Part shown: positions 19,438 to 31,400 of the stretch, piece by piece
Position numbering within the stretch: position 1 is the stretch's first letter
Layout of the letters: each line of letters begins with the position of its first letter
Assembly: GCA_023213395.1 (NCBI GenBank)
Contig: CM041465.1
Span: 219,859,741 to 219,923,740, forward strand
Source of the DNA: Cycas panzhihuaensis
Taxonomy: Eukaryota > Cycadophyta
Reading direction: 5' to 3'
DNA length: 64,000 bases
Program-made: the position numbers and the translations under genes
Notes under the pieces: model-generated
What the model was told of the DNA's origin: nothing
What the model saw: only the letters and a program-made list of their open reading frames with translations
Databases searched by the model: none

Positions 19438-20740
19438 ACCTCTGCACTCAATCCATATTCTGATTGGCAACACTTGCTTCCCTCTTATCCCCATTTTGGT
19501 CCTATCCTTACTGCCATATCTCAACCCACCCAATCCAATCTTGAACCTTTCTTGGGTTATCATCTCAAAGATGGACTCTTGTATAAAATGAATCGCTTGT
19601 GTGGACCAATGGGTGCTCTGCGACAACAGATCCTTAAGGAGGTTCATTTTTCAACATGTGGCAGGCACTTTGGAACATATAAGACTCTTCAATATCTTCA
19701 ACGATATTTTATTGGCCCTCCATGGCAAAGACAATAGCAGATTATGTATGACGTTGCTCTCTCTGCAGTTAGTCTAAACCATCTAATTGTAAACTTTGGA
19801 CTTTATCAACCACTTCTTGTTGCTAGTTGACCTTGGGAATCTATTTCGATGGACTTCGTCAGCGGGCTTCCTCCAACTGAGCATGGTCATGACTGCATAT
19901 TCATTGTTGTTTGTCGGTTCTCCAAAATGGCTATTTTTGTTCCTTACACCAAGAACATTTCTGCTTCTCACACTACAAACTTATTTTTTAAACATATTTG
20001 GACTCATTATGGATGCCCTCTTTCCATAATCTCTGACAGGATAGTTGTTTTCTTAGCTATTTTTGGAAGGCTTTATGGAAAATGCTTGGTTGTCAACTGA
20101 AGTATTTGACATCATTTCATCCTCATATAGATGGACAAATGGAAGTGGTTAACCGCACATTGGTGCATGCACTTCACATTTACCAGCATAATAATAAACA
20201 ATGGGACACACATCTACATCATATCCAACATAGCTATAATCAAGCAACTCACATTTCTCTGGGACGATCTCCTTTTGAAGTCTGTTATGGGTATCAACCA
20301 CTTGCTCCTTATGAATTGTCACTAGCTATGCCCTCTCCTGTCACGGAGCATGAACAAAAGGAGCAACAAAAAGTTGTTTCTTTTATTGATCACATGACTA
20401 AGTTACACTCAAAGATCAATCAAATTCTTCATTAGACATATATCAAATACAAAAGCGCTCAGGATCAACACCGTTCTGCAGGTTCTTTCAAAGTTGGCGA
20501 TAAGGTTTGGCTCCTCCTTGATTGCAAAAGGCTTAAGCATCACCATAAGCTTAAACCTATTCGATTTGGTCTATATACTATTCTTCAAGCAATTGGGCCA
20601 AATGCATTTCGCCTTGACCTACCTGCACATTTGGATTCACAATGTTGTTAATATTAATCAACTAAAGCTATATGAGCCACCGCATTTAGAAGCTGAGCCT
20701 CCTCCTATTCATCCTATTAATACAATTCCAGATTTCTAGC
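19438..20740 (+). pseudogene. Element K: integrase
   Basis: The zinc-binding region is recognisable around 19560-19720 (DGLLYKMNRLCGP, HFSTCGRHFGTYKTLQYLQRYF) but is partly degraded. The core begins SMDFVSGLPPTEHGHD at 19846 with the first Asp. The second is in SDRIVVFL near 20033. The third is the Glu in GQMEVVNRTL near 20140. The C-terminal part includes FKVGDKVWLLLDCKRL near 20489-20535. Frame changes at about 19850, 20090 and 20440 break the gene. Confidence 0.87.
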
Positions 20741-20934
20741 CTCTTCTTTCTGAAGACACCATTCTCTTCACTCGACATTGACGTACGCAACATCGTACTA
20801 CAACCACTTATGTCATTGGATGTAAAGGAACTCTACCCACCAGTGCCAAATGGGTTTCTGCCTCAACACTCTAGGAGCACTTTCCCCATCTTCAGCAGAA
20901 ATTGGGGTCAATTTCTTTTTAAGCAGGGAGGAAA
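20741..20934 (+). other. Element K integrase tail, possibly chromodomain-like, and polypurine tract
   Basis: One frame gives TTTTYVIGCKGTLPTSAKWV and then a block like EHFPHL. This recalls the YLVKWKG...ATWE...L pattern of chromodomains in plant chromoviruses, but it is degraded and uncertain. A purine tract AAGCAGGGAGGAAA occupies 20921-20934 directly before the LTR. Confidence 0.4.
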
Positions 20935-21277
20935 TGATAAGTATATGATTAGTCTTAATTGTATTTTCTAAGTAACATTATAAAAAGGTACTTAAGGGTA
21001 CCCAAATATATACAACATTGTAAAAAGTCACTTAGGATGCTTAATTAATAATTAGGTACATAGGTATCCCACATACAAACTAACTCAAGTTTGTATAAAG
21101 ATGTACAATTCTCAAAGAAAGGAATGAAGAAAAATAAGCAGAGACTCTCTCTCTCTTCTCCTCTAGCTTTGCTCAGGTTCTATTTCTTCTTGAAAATCCT
21201 TAGAAGCCTGAAGAATCTGTCGTTCCTGTGAACGTTTCATGCCTAAAGCAAGGAGGGAAGAGCACAAATTCACATCA
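20935..21277 (+). repeat. Element K 3' LTR
   Basis: This 343-bp repeat matches 3333-3673, from TGATAAGTATATG to ATTCACATCA, and is followed by the duplication TAAAG. Confidence 0.92.
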
Positions 21278-21282
21278 TAAAG

Positions 21283-22510
21283 TGTGCTATGCACTTGAGA
21301 TGTACAAAAATCTTTTGTCAACTCGTGAAATCTGCAAACAAGGTATGAAGATTGAGCTTTATAAAGATAGATGCTTGATTAAAGATCCAAAACAAAACTT
21401 TTTTGTCATTGCTACTTGGAAGGTGAAGGATTACTTCTGGGTATTTGAGAAATTTAAAAACTAAATAAATCATATGCCTTTGCTGTTGATGTAGATGATA
21501 TGAGTAAGTTGTGGCATGAATGGTTGGGTCACCTTAATTTTAAAAGCATGTCATTGATGAATAGAGTAAATATGGTGGAAGGTTTGCCAAAAATTTCATG
21601 TTTAGTCAGTGTATGTGAAGGGTGTGTGTATGGGAAGCATAACAGATATCCTTTTGCTCGGGATCGTCCCTAGGGAGCCAAGGAGAAGTTGGAGCTTGTC
21701 CATTCAAATTTGATGGGGCCATTATCAAACCCTTTGATTTTAGGAGCTCGATATACGTTGGTGTTGTAGATGATAACACTAGGAAAGCCTTTGGGTAATT
21801 TTTGAAGAGTAAGTGTGAAGTGTTTGATCGCATTCAGAAATTGAAAGCTTTGGGTAAAAATGAAAGTGGTAAAGTGATAATGGCAAGGAATACGATAATA
21901 ATGCCTTTACTCAATTTTGTCTGAACCATGGTATAAGGTGAAAATTCACAGCTTCGTATACCCCACAATAAAACAATGTCGCTAAGAAGAAGAGTCGTAC
22001 CATGATGGAGATGGCAAGGTGTATGGTGCATGCCTGAAACTTGCCAATGTTTTGGGCAGAAACTATTGGAATTGTTGTGTATATTTTGAACCAAGCATCG
22101 AATTAAGCAGTTCATGGCATGACCCCTAAAAAGAAATGGATTGGTCAAAAGCTTGCCATTGACCATTTAAGAGTTTTTGGGTGCATATCGTATGCACACA
22201 TCCTAGATGAAAAATGAAAGAAGCTGGATTGCAAGAGTAAAAAGTGGGGTACAATAATACTAGTAAAGCTTACAAATTGTGGGATCTAAGTCAAGATGCA
22301 GTATTTGCTGATTTGTTGATGTATCACGTTGATCGAGTGTCGTCTAAAGAAGTCTTTTATTTGTCTTTGTTACCATTTCTGTTAGGGTTGATTCTGTAGG
22401 AGCTTGATTATGTAGGAGCCTGCTATACAAAGGGAAGATTGTCCAAGTAATGCAGATAATGAAGAATTGTCACATGAGTAGCTTGTTGCATGGCATAGTG
22501 ATTAACATGT
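21283..22510 (+). pseudogene. Copia element A: protease end, pre-integrase and integrase
   Basis: Directly after K the protease of A continues (VCYALEMYKNLLSTREICK). The pre-integrase domain follows with LWHEWLGHLNFKSM and the CEGCVYGKH cysteine pair. The integrase core starts LVHSNLMGP, where the catalytic Asp of HSDLMGP is changed to Asn. Further traces of the core and of the AYKLWD region extend to about 22310 with many stops. Homology fades near 22510, before any reverse transcriptase, so A is truncated at its 3' end. Confidence 0.75.
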
Positions 22511-22519
22511 CAACAAAGT

Positions 22520-22936
22520 AGGTTAACACCAAATATTTAGATGCTTTTTCACCATTTGTCATATGTTTTGCAGTAATAGTCATTTAGCTTTTGTAATCCA
22601 AAATTGATTGTCTTAGCATCTCTCTTAACATTTTTTAAGGCTTGGATGACTGCTTGGTTACTTTGTAATTTCTAGAACATTTTTGGGAATTTTAGCATCA
22701 TGTTTGACAAGGGTAATTGAGTAGCTCCCTTGATTTTTCTACCATACGAGTGGTACTCCTCTCAATGTGCATGAGAATGAACATTTGATTTCATCTTTAT
22801 TTTTAATTCCTTTTATTGCTATCATGTTCGTAAAGAGGTATAGATTCTCTATTGCATCTATTGTGCCATTGAATATCAAATGGTTAAGGGTGTTGTCATT
22901 GTGATAGACTATTAGTGTCGGTGGATTCACCATCAA
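22520..22936 (-). pseudogene. Ty3/gypsy gag fragment
   Basis: Reverse-strand frame 22936-22739 reads NHLIFNGTIDAIENLYLFTNM and KNKDEIKCSFSCTLRGVPLVW, which matches the gag domain seen in elements C and G (KARF..TLRG..LAW). The part from 22739 to 22520 reads like the middle of gag but is broken. No LTR is attached. Just upstream on this strand, AGTGT(C/T)GGTGGATTCACC occurs twice. Confidence 0.65.
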
Positions 22937-25091
22937 GTGTTGGTGGATTCACCATCTTGGGTGGCACCCTTACAATGGCCATACTAGCTTATGATCTTGG
23001 CTTCAACTCTTTATGGGCCTTGAATAAAGGATTATTTTATGGTGCTTTCAAGTATATTAGCATGTTTTCTCTAGGAATTTGCATTGCTAGTCGTGTCACC
23101 ATAAAAATAAATCGTGTCCTTGCTGGGGAGGATTGTTAAACAATTGCTTGATGAAGCAATTCTCCTAATGTGCTTTGGGACCTTCCTTCTCCTTCTACTC
23201 GTTTTCGTCTGTGCTCTTTGAGCTTGTTGTCTTCTCCTAGTCAAGGGTTCCTTCTTTCCTCAGTGTCTCATAGGTGTTTGATACATGGGTCTCTTGCATT
23301 ACCTGGGTTTCCTCTTGTGGTCATGTGTAGTTACAATCCAACTTTAGCCAAGATAGATTGGACTTGTGCAGCAACTCGACTTCAATCGTGATTGACCATA
23401 TGTTTTGTAAATATAATTTTGTTGTACAGGAAATGTTTTGGTTTTATTTTCTTGCAAGTATATGTATTTATGTTATCTATCATAAAACACCCTACTTGTA
23501 AGTTGGAAGCTTATTCTATGTTCGTCAAGTGTTTTAGGATGCACCATTTTGTTGTTAATTTAGTAGACTTTGAATTGGTGTAATTTTGCAAGTAAATAGT
23601 AATTGTGACAATGCGAGCAATAAGTTGTATCTTTGTAAAATTTGTAATTACAAGTCTTCCTAATTTAATAAAGAGAAAGCAAGATTATTCAGACGATAAA
23701 ATACACGTGATCTGAATGAGACAAGAGTAAGGGGTAGTTAGTCTAGGAAATCTTGATTGTAGGACAATTTTCATGAAAGTACCAATTTACCATAGCTTTG
23801 CCAGTTGGTCCTATGTTGATGATAGAATTTCAAACAAGTCATTAAAAGTATATATCAACAACAAAAAAGTTTGTGGAGTATATGAATTTTGCATGATGGT
23901 GCTTTGTTGTAAGCAGAAATTTGGACGAATCCTTGATGGACGAAATTAGCGAGCAAGAGATTTGTGAAGGGAAGGTTTCACAAGCAAGACCTGTGGTGGA
24001 ATTTTGTGAATTAACACTTCGTGGGAAGTTGCCTCGCTCAAGAGAAGGTTGAAGTGGTTAGTTGTCGCAAAATACCTATTCGTAAGGAAGTAAGGTGCAA
24101 AGGGAACGAAGATTGTTGGATCATATGGCATGTGTTAGCATTTGATGAACTTCATGACTGGGCTCTTTGCACATTTATGGCGATAGGGGACATAACAAAG
24201 ATTGGGGTAATTTGCAAAATGACAAGTCCGTGAAGTTGCGAAGAGAGGAGTTTGTGGGATCATGAAACTATGAAGAATGGAATCTCGAAGATGGCACTAA
24301 CGAAAATGGTGTAAGTAACTCAGTGCTTGGCTATCATTTATGCTCCACTCCTCACTTGGAACCTCTCTGAAAGTATTGTTAGACGATGCATGGTAATTGA
24401 TTGCCTTGTGATGCGTGATGGGGGATATTTTCATTAGTGTCATGTGAATTTTTGATTTTGAGTGGAAAACAACATGGCCTCTTGATAACACGAGGGGAAA
24501 TATTTTGTGAAGGTGACAGGGCATTGATGGCACTTAGAGTGGAGGTTTGGGGGATGGATTATTACATCTCAGGAGAAAAAGGAAAACGATGATTTGAGGA
24601 ATAAGATTATGGCAAAGAGGATTATTTGAGGAGGGAGAAAGATGAAATTTGGAGGAATGGAGACTTATGCAAGGCATGGACAAAGTGCGAGTTGGCACGC
24701 TTATAGAGAGATAGATTGCACAAAGGGAGTCTGGAAATATAAAGGAGTTATTCTAAGTAAATTATGAGTGAAGTAGAGTATCATGGAAGTGAATTCTAGA
24801 GGGGACAATTCATGAAGAATCTGCTTCCTTTATTATATGCCATCATTCTATGAAGGGCTCTAATCTAATTGGGATTATGAATATATATACGGACTACTGA
24901 CTTAATTTGTTGGGGCTATTTTATTGTGGCTAAAGTTATAATGTTGTTGTGAGAAAGTAGGGTTGATTGCAGTCCCCTTTCCTTTGTGTTTGTGTGAGGG
25001 AGTAGGTTGAATGTCGTCCCCTTCCCTGAGGAACTAGGGTTGATAGTGGAGAATCACCTATTGGGGAAGCAATTGTGTAGAAGCTTTGATT
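22937..25091. other. Unassigned repeat-like region
   Basis: I found no gene or domain in these 2.1 kb. Short open frames at 22915-23139 and 23170-23391 have no family resemblance. The text around 24950-25091 has a CTTTCCTTTGTGTTTGTGTG motif that returns after element E at 32822-32990. This suggests an LTR or untranslated part of an older element, now split by E. Confidence 0.4.
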
Positions 25092-25096
25092 GAGGT

Positions 25097-25463
25097 TGTG
25101 ACAATGTTAATGTCACATGGTCATTTCATGAAGTTAGAATTAGATAAAGTCACTTTTATGTTTATAACTTTAGGATAAGGTGACTATGCCTAAGTCACTT
25201 AAGTGAAATGACATAAAGTTCATTTCATTGTAATTTCATGTAATCTCATTTGAATGTCATTGGGAGGGAAAACTCAAATTCCAAACCCTAATGAGCATCC
25301 TCATTATATAAGCTGAAATTACATGGAGAGTGATCATATTCTACACTTCTCCTCTTTGAGCTCAAGCTATTAGCATTCTATTGTTGAGTACATTGTGCTT
25401 GCCTCCACTATTTGCCATTGTGTAGTGTTAGTGCACTAGATCCCTAGATCCATTCCCTCAACA
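25097..25463 (+). repeat. Element E 5' LTR
   Basis: It begins TGTGACAATGTTAATG and ends CATTCCCTCAACA. A TATA box TTATATAAG lies at 25304-25312, about 150 bases before the end. It matches 32450-32816 with two substitutions. Confidence 0.95.
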
Positions 25464-25465
25464 AG

Positions 25466-25478
25466 TGGTATCAGAGCC
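25466..25478 (+). other. Element E primer-binding site
   Basis: TGGTATCAGAGCC, complementary to the initiator methionine tRNA, lies two bases after the LTR. Confidence 0.88.
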
Positions 25479-25876
25479 ATTGGGTGGATCCTAGTGCCAC
25501 ACTCACTTGCAAGGAGATTGCAAGCTATATTCTCCTCTTCTTCACCATTCATGTGAAGTGAAGAGTTGAGGATTTTTAAAAATCCATTTTTAAAGCTCTT
25601 TTATAGCAGATTTTTAGTACAAAATTATATGTTGTTGTACTATCTTATTTCTGCAGATAAGAAGAAGGAGTGTGGCTGCTTAAAAGCAACCTATTTGCAG
25701 CCTAAAGGAGCACGAGAATTGCTCGGTGATAGCAATTTTCAGCCATCTTTTGAGCATCAAATCCGCATTTTGGTCTATTTTGGCCATTTTTTGCGATAAA
25801 GTCGATTTCAAGGTTGCAGAAGAAGAAATCAGTGACTCTCACTGATTAGAGGCAGATTTTAAAGTATAAAATCAAA

Positions 25877-25990
25877 CCGTATGGACGTTGTACGGACTGT
25901 ACGGATTTTCGTACAACGGTACGACCAAAAAATCAAAGTGCCCAGAATCGCACGAAATTTCACCAGTAGGTGCGCCTTGGCATCCTAAGC
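25877..25990 (+). promoter_or_regulatory. GTACGG-rich leader block of element E
   Basis: CCGTATGG is at 25877-25884, GTACGG at 25890-25895 and 25899-25904, and more GTAC words follow to 25922. Then comes CGCACGAAATTTCACCAG, as in B, K and D. Position between primer site and gag is the same in all. Confidence 0.5.
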
Positions 25991-27560
25991 ACTTTTGTCT
26001 ACTGGAGCGACGCGAGATTTTGAGTTTAAAGGGGTCAAAGCAACTGTTTTGCGGTCATTTTCCAAATTTAAAAATCTCGGATCTACAAAAATCGAGGAGT
26101 TTTTCTCATTGTAATACATGTTTTGGATCTCCTCGTCCCGATCTATCATTTGGGACAAGTCTCACATGAATCAAGCCTCCGTTGAAAAGTTATGACAATT
26201 TTAGGTTTTCTAGTACATTTTGGCCATGAGTTAAAAGCGGCTTTTTGCTGCTTTTGACAAGATTTTTCAAAAATTTTGTATATTTGGAAAGTGCGGTGAA
26301 GGCCAACAAATGGAAATTTTAATTTTTCAAAACTTTTTGAAATTTGTGCCATATAAGCGATGCGATGGGCAGTGCAGTCTGCCTAACAATAGACTTAGTT
26401 TCTTTGAAAATTTGATTTTTTAGCGTACATTGTATTTCTCAAATTTTTAGTTTTTTTTTTCCCTTTAAAAAAAGAAAAAAATTATTGTATGTAAAAGGGG
26501 TTTTTTAAAGACATTTATAGCCTTTGTGGCTTTTAGAGGCCTATTTTGGCCCTTTTGTAAAAAGAACAAGGTACTTAAATCCTTTGTAAAGCCAATCATC
26601 TGGATCGGAGCAATATCCGATGATTTGGCTCATCATGTGTATGATTTTAATGGTTGCATGCACTTGGAGACTTCATTGAGTGCCACTTGGGCACATAGAG
26701 TGCCATTTGGGCACTAGGTGGACACGGCAACAACACTTAAGTGGAGCATTTACATTCATTTACATTCAGTTTTCAGTTATTTTTACATGACATTCGAGAA
26801 CAAGAGCACTTTCCTTAAAATCAACTCATCTCGACGACTTTATACCGCCAGTTCTTGACTTGTGCGCATACTCGCCTTGGTTGAAATAGACCAAGGTTGG
26901 CCGAAGTCCAGGCCCTAAGGGAGGTGTGAGTTTCATACTGGGTCTGGTCATAACCGGTATAGTGGTGGAGGGACAGGTTAGCCATACCTACGGCCTCCAA
27001 TCAGGGATTATCCTGATAACCATCCGGGAAAACTGAAAACCCTTAATCAAGATAATTAATTTAGCTGGGCCAATATCTGTCATAGCCGTGGGACATGCAC
27101 GTACTTCTCTTCGGAGAGTATATCGCTCATTGGTGAACTGGGTGAGGACCAAGGTGCACAGGCTCCACGTTTACTTGGATTTCATCACCAAGGAACGGTG
27201 TGGGTATCGCGGGTGAAGGCCATTAACTCATTATACTAGAAGCCCCCTTAGGCATCGACACCTCACCTACTTTGGATACAAGTTAGAGGTTTGGGTTTGT
27301 TACACATCCTACATCACTTTGGTTTTCAGTTGTGTGCACCCACATGCCTTCTATATAGGCCTTCTCACTTATCTTGATTAAATCACTTACATCACATACT
27401 TATTTGTGATCTCTTTGCTTCCACATCTTATATTGCATTACTTCATTATTCCTGCTGCGTCGGGTAGACCATCACAAGTGTCGTGACTCCACCTTCTTCT
27501 ACTTAGTGCATTTTCATACACATTTATATACATCACTCTTATTCATCTTTTCACACCACC
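25991..27560 (+). other. Long leader of element E with hairpins
   Basis: This is 1.6 kb of non-coding leader before gag. Stem-loops are visible at 26875-26896 (CCTTGG/CCAAGG), 27000-27017 (ATCAGG/CCTGAT) and 27107-27116 (CTC-TTCG-GAG, a UUCG tetraloop). A T/A-rich stretch spans 26390-26520. The short frames here show no family resemblance. Confidence 0.55.
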
Positions 27561-28510
27561 ATGTCGACCAACTTCAAGCGAATGTGAACTGTATGCTAAA
27601 GGGAAGGAGAATTGGGATCTATGGTTCACGGAGTTAAGAACGCGACCAAGTATGAGGGACTCTGGTGGACCACTTGGGCGAACCCCAGATAGTACACCTG
27701 CAAGACACCACACCGCAGGTGGTGGCACACCCCATCTCCTCCGCTCATAATCCGCAACGGCGGTGGATCATTGAAGACCCGGAAGATCGAGGCGGGGATC
27801 CCGCTAGTTCTGATTACTCCTTGCACAACCGATCGATGACACGCGACGACATCGCCTTCAAGGTCCTCAAGTCCTCAAAAGAAACTTCGATACTCGATCA
27901 GACTTGGAGTTTGTTCATATGGTATTGAAGATGAACAAGATGCGAATGTAAAAAGGGCGAGCACATGAAACCATCGTGCTCTTCGCCCCTATTAAATGTG
28001 CCATTGATAGGGATTTTAAGACCCAATGCATAACTTGGGCCTTCCTAATTCAATCCAGTCTGCATGTTCCTGATTATAAGAACCTGCTAGGAAATCTTCA
28101 GTCATCGCTGCTGAAGACCCTCAACTTCGAAGCATTAGCTGAGAAGTTTATTGAACATGACAAGACCTTCACTACTAGCTTCCCACTTTCGATTCAACTC
28201 CTAATGCGACCTTTGAAGGCGACATGGACGAGGAAGTATACTACACCAAGCAAGAAGGTCAATCTTCACGGAGGAAGAAGAGGTCGTGGAAGAGGCAGGG
28301 GAAAGCAACAGGGACAACCACATAGGCAACAACAAGGTCAGCAACAAAATAGTAGTCAAAAGGCATCAATCGAGACGACCAAACAACAATGCTCCCACGT
28401 GTCAAAGGTGTAACAGAAAGGACACCTTGCAAACGATTGCCGCATTGACTACAGCAGTTGCCTCGTCATCAACAACAACAACATCAAGCCCACAATGTTG
28501 ATGAGAGTCA
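27561..28510 (+). pseudogene. Element E: gag
   Basis: The ATG at 27561 begins MSTNFKRM and is followed by gag sequence with frameshifts. Frames around 27806-28200 read SDYSLHNRSMTRDDIAFKVL, then CAIDRDFKTQCITWAFLIQ and LLKTLNFEALAEKFIEHDKT, which closely match the reverse-strand gag of element F. An Arg/Gly-rich RNA-binding segment (GGRRGRGRGRGKQQGQ) is at 28268-28320. A zinc knuckle follows in another frame, with CQRCNRKDTLQT readable. Confidence 0.82.
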
Positions 28511-29330
28511 TGATGACTTATTTGCGTGAGCAAATCTCATTGAGGCACGTATTCAACAAAGCGGGAAGCATCCACTTCATCTATTGCTTCCGGACCTAAG
28601 AGGTACATCGAGGCACACCGTGGCACGACCATTTGTCGCCTTGATTCGCCACTACCTCGACCACTTGGACAGCAAATCTTGCATCAACATCATCATCGGT
28701 GGGTTATGGACACAGGAGCTACCCAAAGACATGACTTGTCACCGAGACTTCTTTCGTGATTTTGATTCGGAGGTCACCGGAGTAGTACACATGGTGATAA
28801 GTCGACACAACTGCTCAAGGCATGGGCTCTATATGCTGAAGCTCCCTGTGCCCAATTTTACTTTAAAAGATGTCTTGTATATTCCCCATCTCAAATAAAA
28901 CCTTACGTTATCCACACTTGTCTCCGTGGATTCGACACGAGTGTCACATCTAATAATCAAGTTCTTAGTGTTATTCACCGCCTTCATGTTACGTGGTAAT
29001 GGTGGGAAACTTGAAGGTAAGCTATTTAGACTGACTGGAACCACATTGTCTTCTTCTGCATACCAAGTTGTTGCCCCATCGTGTCGTGGAAGAACTTGCA
29101 TATAATGTCACATTGACTCATTCCAAGTCGCCCTAGAAGCTCTTTGGCATGCTCGCATGGGGCATGTCAAACTTGATCGGCTTAAGGAAATCTCTCATTC
29201 TACTCGTGTCTACCTAGATTTTCCTCTAAGCCATTCAAATGTGAAGCTTGCATTATTGCCAAATCCCACGTATGACCATTTCCCGAGTCAATGGAAAGCC
29301 AATCAACCTCTTGAATTAGTACACTCGGAC
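28511..29330 (+). pseudogene. Element E: protease and pre-integrase region
   Basis: The active-site Asp is seen in WVMDTGA-like text near 28702-28725 after allowing for a frame change. LKLPVPNFTLKDVLYIPHLK at 28838-28897 is the C-terminal protease block. The pre-integrase segment reads HARMGHVKLDRLKEISHSTR near 29152-29212, followed by a broken cysteine pair. Confidence 0.75.
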
Positions 29331-30040
29331 ATTTGTGGGCCTATGCCTATCCCTTCTCTCACAGGAAGAGGTACTATATTACATTTATTGATGACTTCAC
29401 TCGAAGGTATGGGTGACCTTTCTCAAATCAAAAGATGAAGCATTCACGATTCAAGGCATTCAAGGCTCTCACGGAGAAGGAATCGATATCAATCAAGTGT
29501 CTCAGATCGACAATGGTGGCGAATACACTTCAAATGAATTCGAAGACTTCTTGTGTCGTGAGGATCAAGCATCAAACAACTATTGCGGTACCCCTCGGTA
29601 ATGGAGTTCTTTGAAAGGGCTGATAGAACCATAATGAATATGGCACGTGCTATGCTTGTCTTCAAGAATGTGCTGCATATCTTTGGGCGAAGCTATTTAT
29701 CGCAATCTCGCATGAACAACATAAGTCCATCAAAGCTCTACTGTCTCCAAATGAGCGATGGGTGGACGGACCCCTACCGTCCATCACTTCAAAATTTTTG
29801 GCTCTACTTGTTATGCTCACATTCTTGATGAGCATAGAAATAAGCTCCAACCGCGAGCTTTAAAGGGCTACTTTGATGGGTACCCCATGAACAAGAAAGG
29901 GTACAAGGTCTTCATTCCAACATTAAAGAAGATCATTATCACTAGAGATGTGGTGTTTGCGGAGCAGAGGATCAACTACTTCAACTTGATTCTAAAGCAC
30001 CATCTCATAGATACAACGATGTCGGGAATATGATGTCTGA
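29270..30040 (+). pseudogene. Element E: integrase
   Basis: LELVHSDICGPMPIPSLTG (29309-29365) holds the first catalytic Asp. FLKSKDEAF and a DNGGEYTSNEF block (29509-29541) give the second. The third Glu is in FFERADRTIMNMARAML near 29601-29652. The C-terminal part reads FKIFGSTCYAHILDEHRNKL and KKIIITRDVVF. Losses at 29508, 29586 and 29688 each turn an expected CAG into CG and shift the frame. Confidence 0.85.
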
Positions 30041-30520
30041 TTCCAACATTTGGGGGAGACATCAAGAAATACTCAAAATTTTGGAATCGACAATAGAGCC
30101 CCGAGGACACTATCCTTGACTCGGATCCTGTGCCAATGTGCGCCAAACCAGCGCCATCTTGGGAGAATAGCCAGGAATCACCACGTCAAGCATCAAAAGG
30201 AAAAGGAGTTGCAGAAGAACCACCTTCACCACCTTCCGTTGTAGGGCCGTCTTCTGCAACAATGTCATCAACCTCCGGACCATACATCTCCCATGATCCT
30301 TTTCAGGATCAAAATGAAGACCAGGATGTTGTGGAAATGAAAACCTCATTCCCAACCAAAGGTTTTCGAGAAGCCTACCAGTTGCACAAAGACTTGAGAT
30401 CGATGAGGTAGGCAAAGCGGCACTCAGTAGTGCCTACTGAGCAAGGAGCAAACATCACTTCCCATAGAGCTTGAACCAAAGTGAGCGCACCTTGCTTCAA
30501 ATGACGAGCCTCTATCATAC
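30041..30520 (+). other. Element E linker between integrase and RT
   Basis: A variable, Pro/Ser-rich stretch (PPSPPSVVGPSSATMSSTSG near 30223-30280) typical of the Copia integrase-RT linker. It has stops and no conserved domain. Confidence 0.55.
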
Positions 30521-31400
30521 CAAGAAGGCATGAAACACACGGTTTGGAGAAATGCCATGAATGAGGAATACCAATCCTTGATCAAGAACGGTACATGGGA
30601 GCTCGTTGATCTGCCTTTGGGAAGGAAGGTAGTCAGAAACAAATGGGTGTTCAAAAATAAATACAGATCAGATGGCACCCTTGAAAAACACAAGGCGAGG
30701 GTGGTTGCAAAAGGATTCACCCAAAGGGAAGGCATCGACTACGTAAGTCTTCGCACCAACTACCAAATGGCCCACAATCGTAGCACTTGTGGCCTTGGGC
30801 GCTCAACAGGTTGGAAAATCCACCAACTCGATGTGAAAACGCTTTTCTCAATGGAGATTTGGAAGAAGAAATCTACATGACACGGCTGAAGGCTTTGAGA
30901 TAGCAGACAGAGGCGAGAAAGTGTGTAGGCGAAAAAGTCGTTATATGGCCTAAAACAAGCCCCTCGCGCTTGGTTCACCAAGTTGTCCAACAAAATGAGG
31001 CAACTTGGATATGAGGTATGTGACTATCAAGCGTTGGTGCAACTTTGTTTATTAAGAGAGAAAAGGCAAAGTCACATATCTCACGATCTTTGTGGATGAC
31101 ATCTTGATAATCGGAAATAGTGAGCGGGATATCGGCAAATTAAAGATGGACTTGTCAAAATCCTTGAGCTATCGACCTCGGACTAAAGAGATATTACTTG
31201 GGAATTGAGGTAACTCAATGCAATGGAAAAATCTTTCTCTCCCAAGGAAAATATATCAACGATCTTCTAATCAAGTTCGGATTAGAAGATGCGTAGCGAT
31301 GTATACTCAATGGAGCCTAATGCCAAACTTTCCGATGAAGACACTCGAGGCGGATGCAACACTCTATTGGCAACTTGTAGGTAGCCTCATTTATGTTACC
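30521..31400 (+). pseudogene. Element E: reverse transcriptase
   Basis: Frame 30530-30880 carries NAMNEEYQSLIKNGTWELVD, KWVFKNKYRSDG and KARVVAKGFTQREGIDYV, then HQLDVKT near 30820. The catalytic box [10 protein letters not shown] is at about 31091-31120. The later part (YYLGIEVTQCN, FLSQGKYINDLL) is in shifted frames. One-base losses at 30840, 30883 and 31173 match the CAG-to-CG pattern. Confidence 0.85.

Larger units (their letters stand above)
3333..21277 (+). mobile_element. Ty3/gypsy element K with two nested insertions
   Basis: K has paired LTRs (3333-3673 and 20935-21277), an initiator-Met-type primer site after the left LTR and a purine tract before the right one. Flanking 5-mers are TAAGG (3328-3332) and TAAAG (21278-21282), a duplication with one change. 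Domain order gag, protease, reverse transcriptase, RNase H, integrase is that of Metaviridae. Copia B sits in its leader and gypsy C in its gag. Without them K is about 5.9 kb. The LTRs differ at roughly 17-20 positions, about 5%. Every domain has stops or frameshifts and the polymerase active site is mutated, so K is inactive. Confidence 0.92.

Noticed and set aside
3333-21277. Endogenous pararetrovirus
   Set aside because: Paired LTRs, target duplications, integrase domains and polypurine tracts show LTR retrotransposons; no movement protein or coat protein typical of caulimoviruses is seen.
22915-23583. Small + strand ORFs (22915-23139, 23170-23391, 23392-23583)
   Set aside because: No conserved motifs, no shared frame and no splice context; probably chance.
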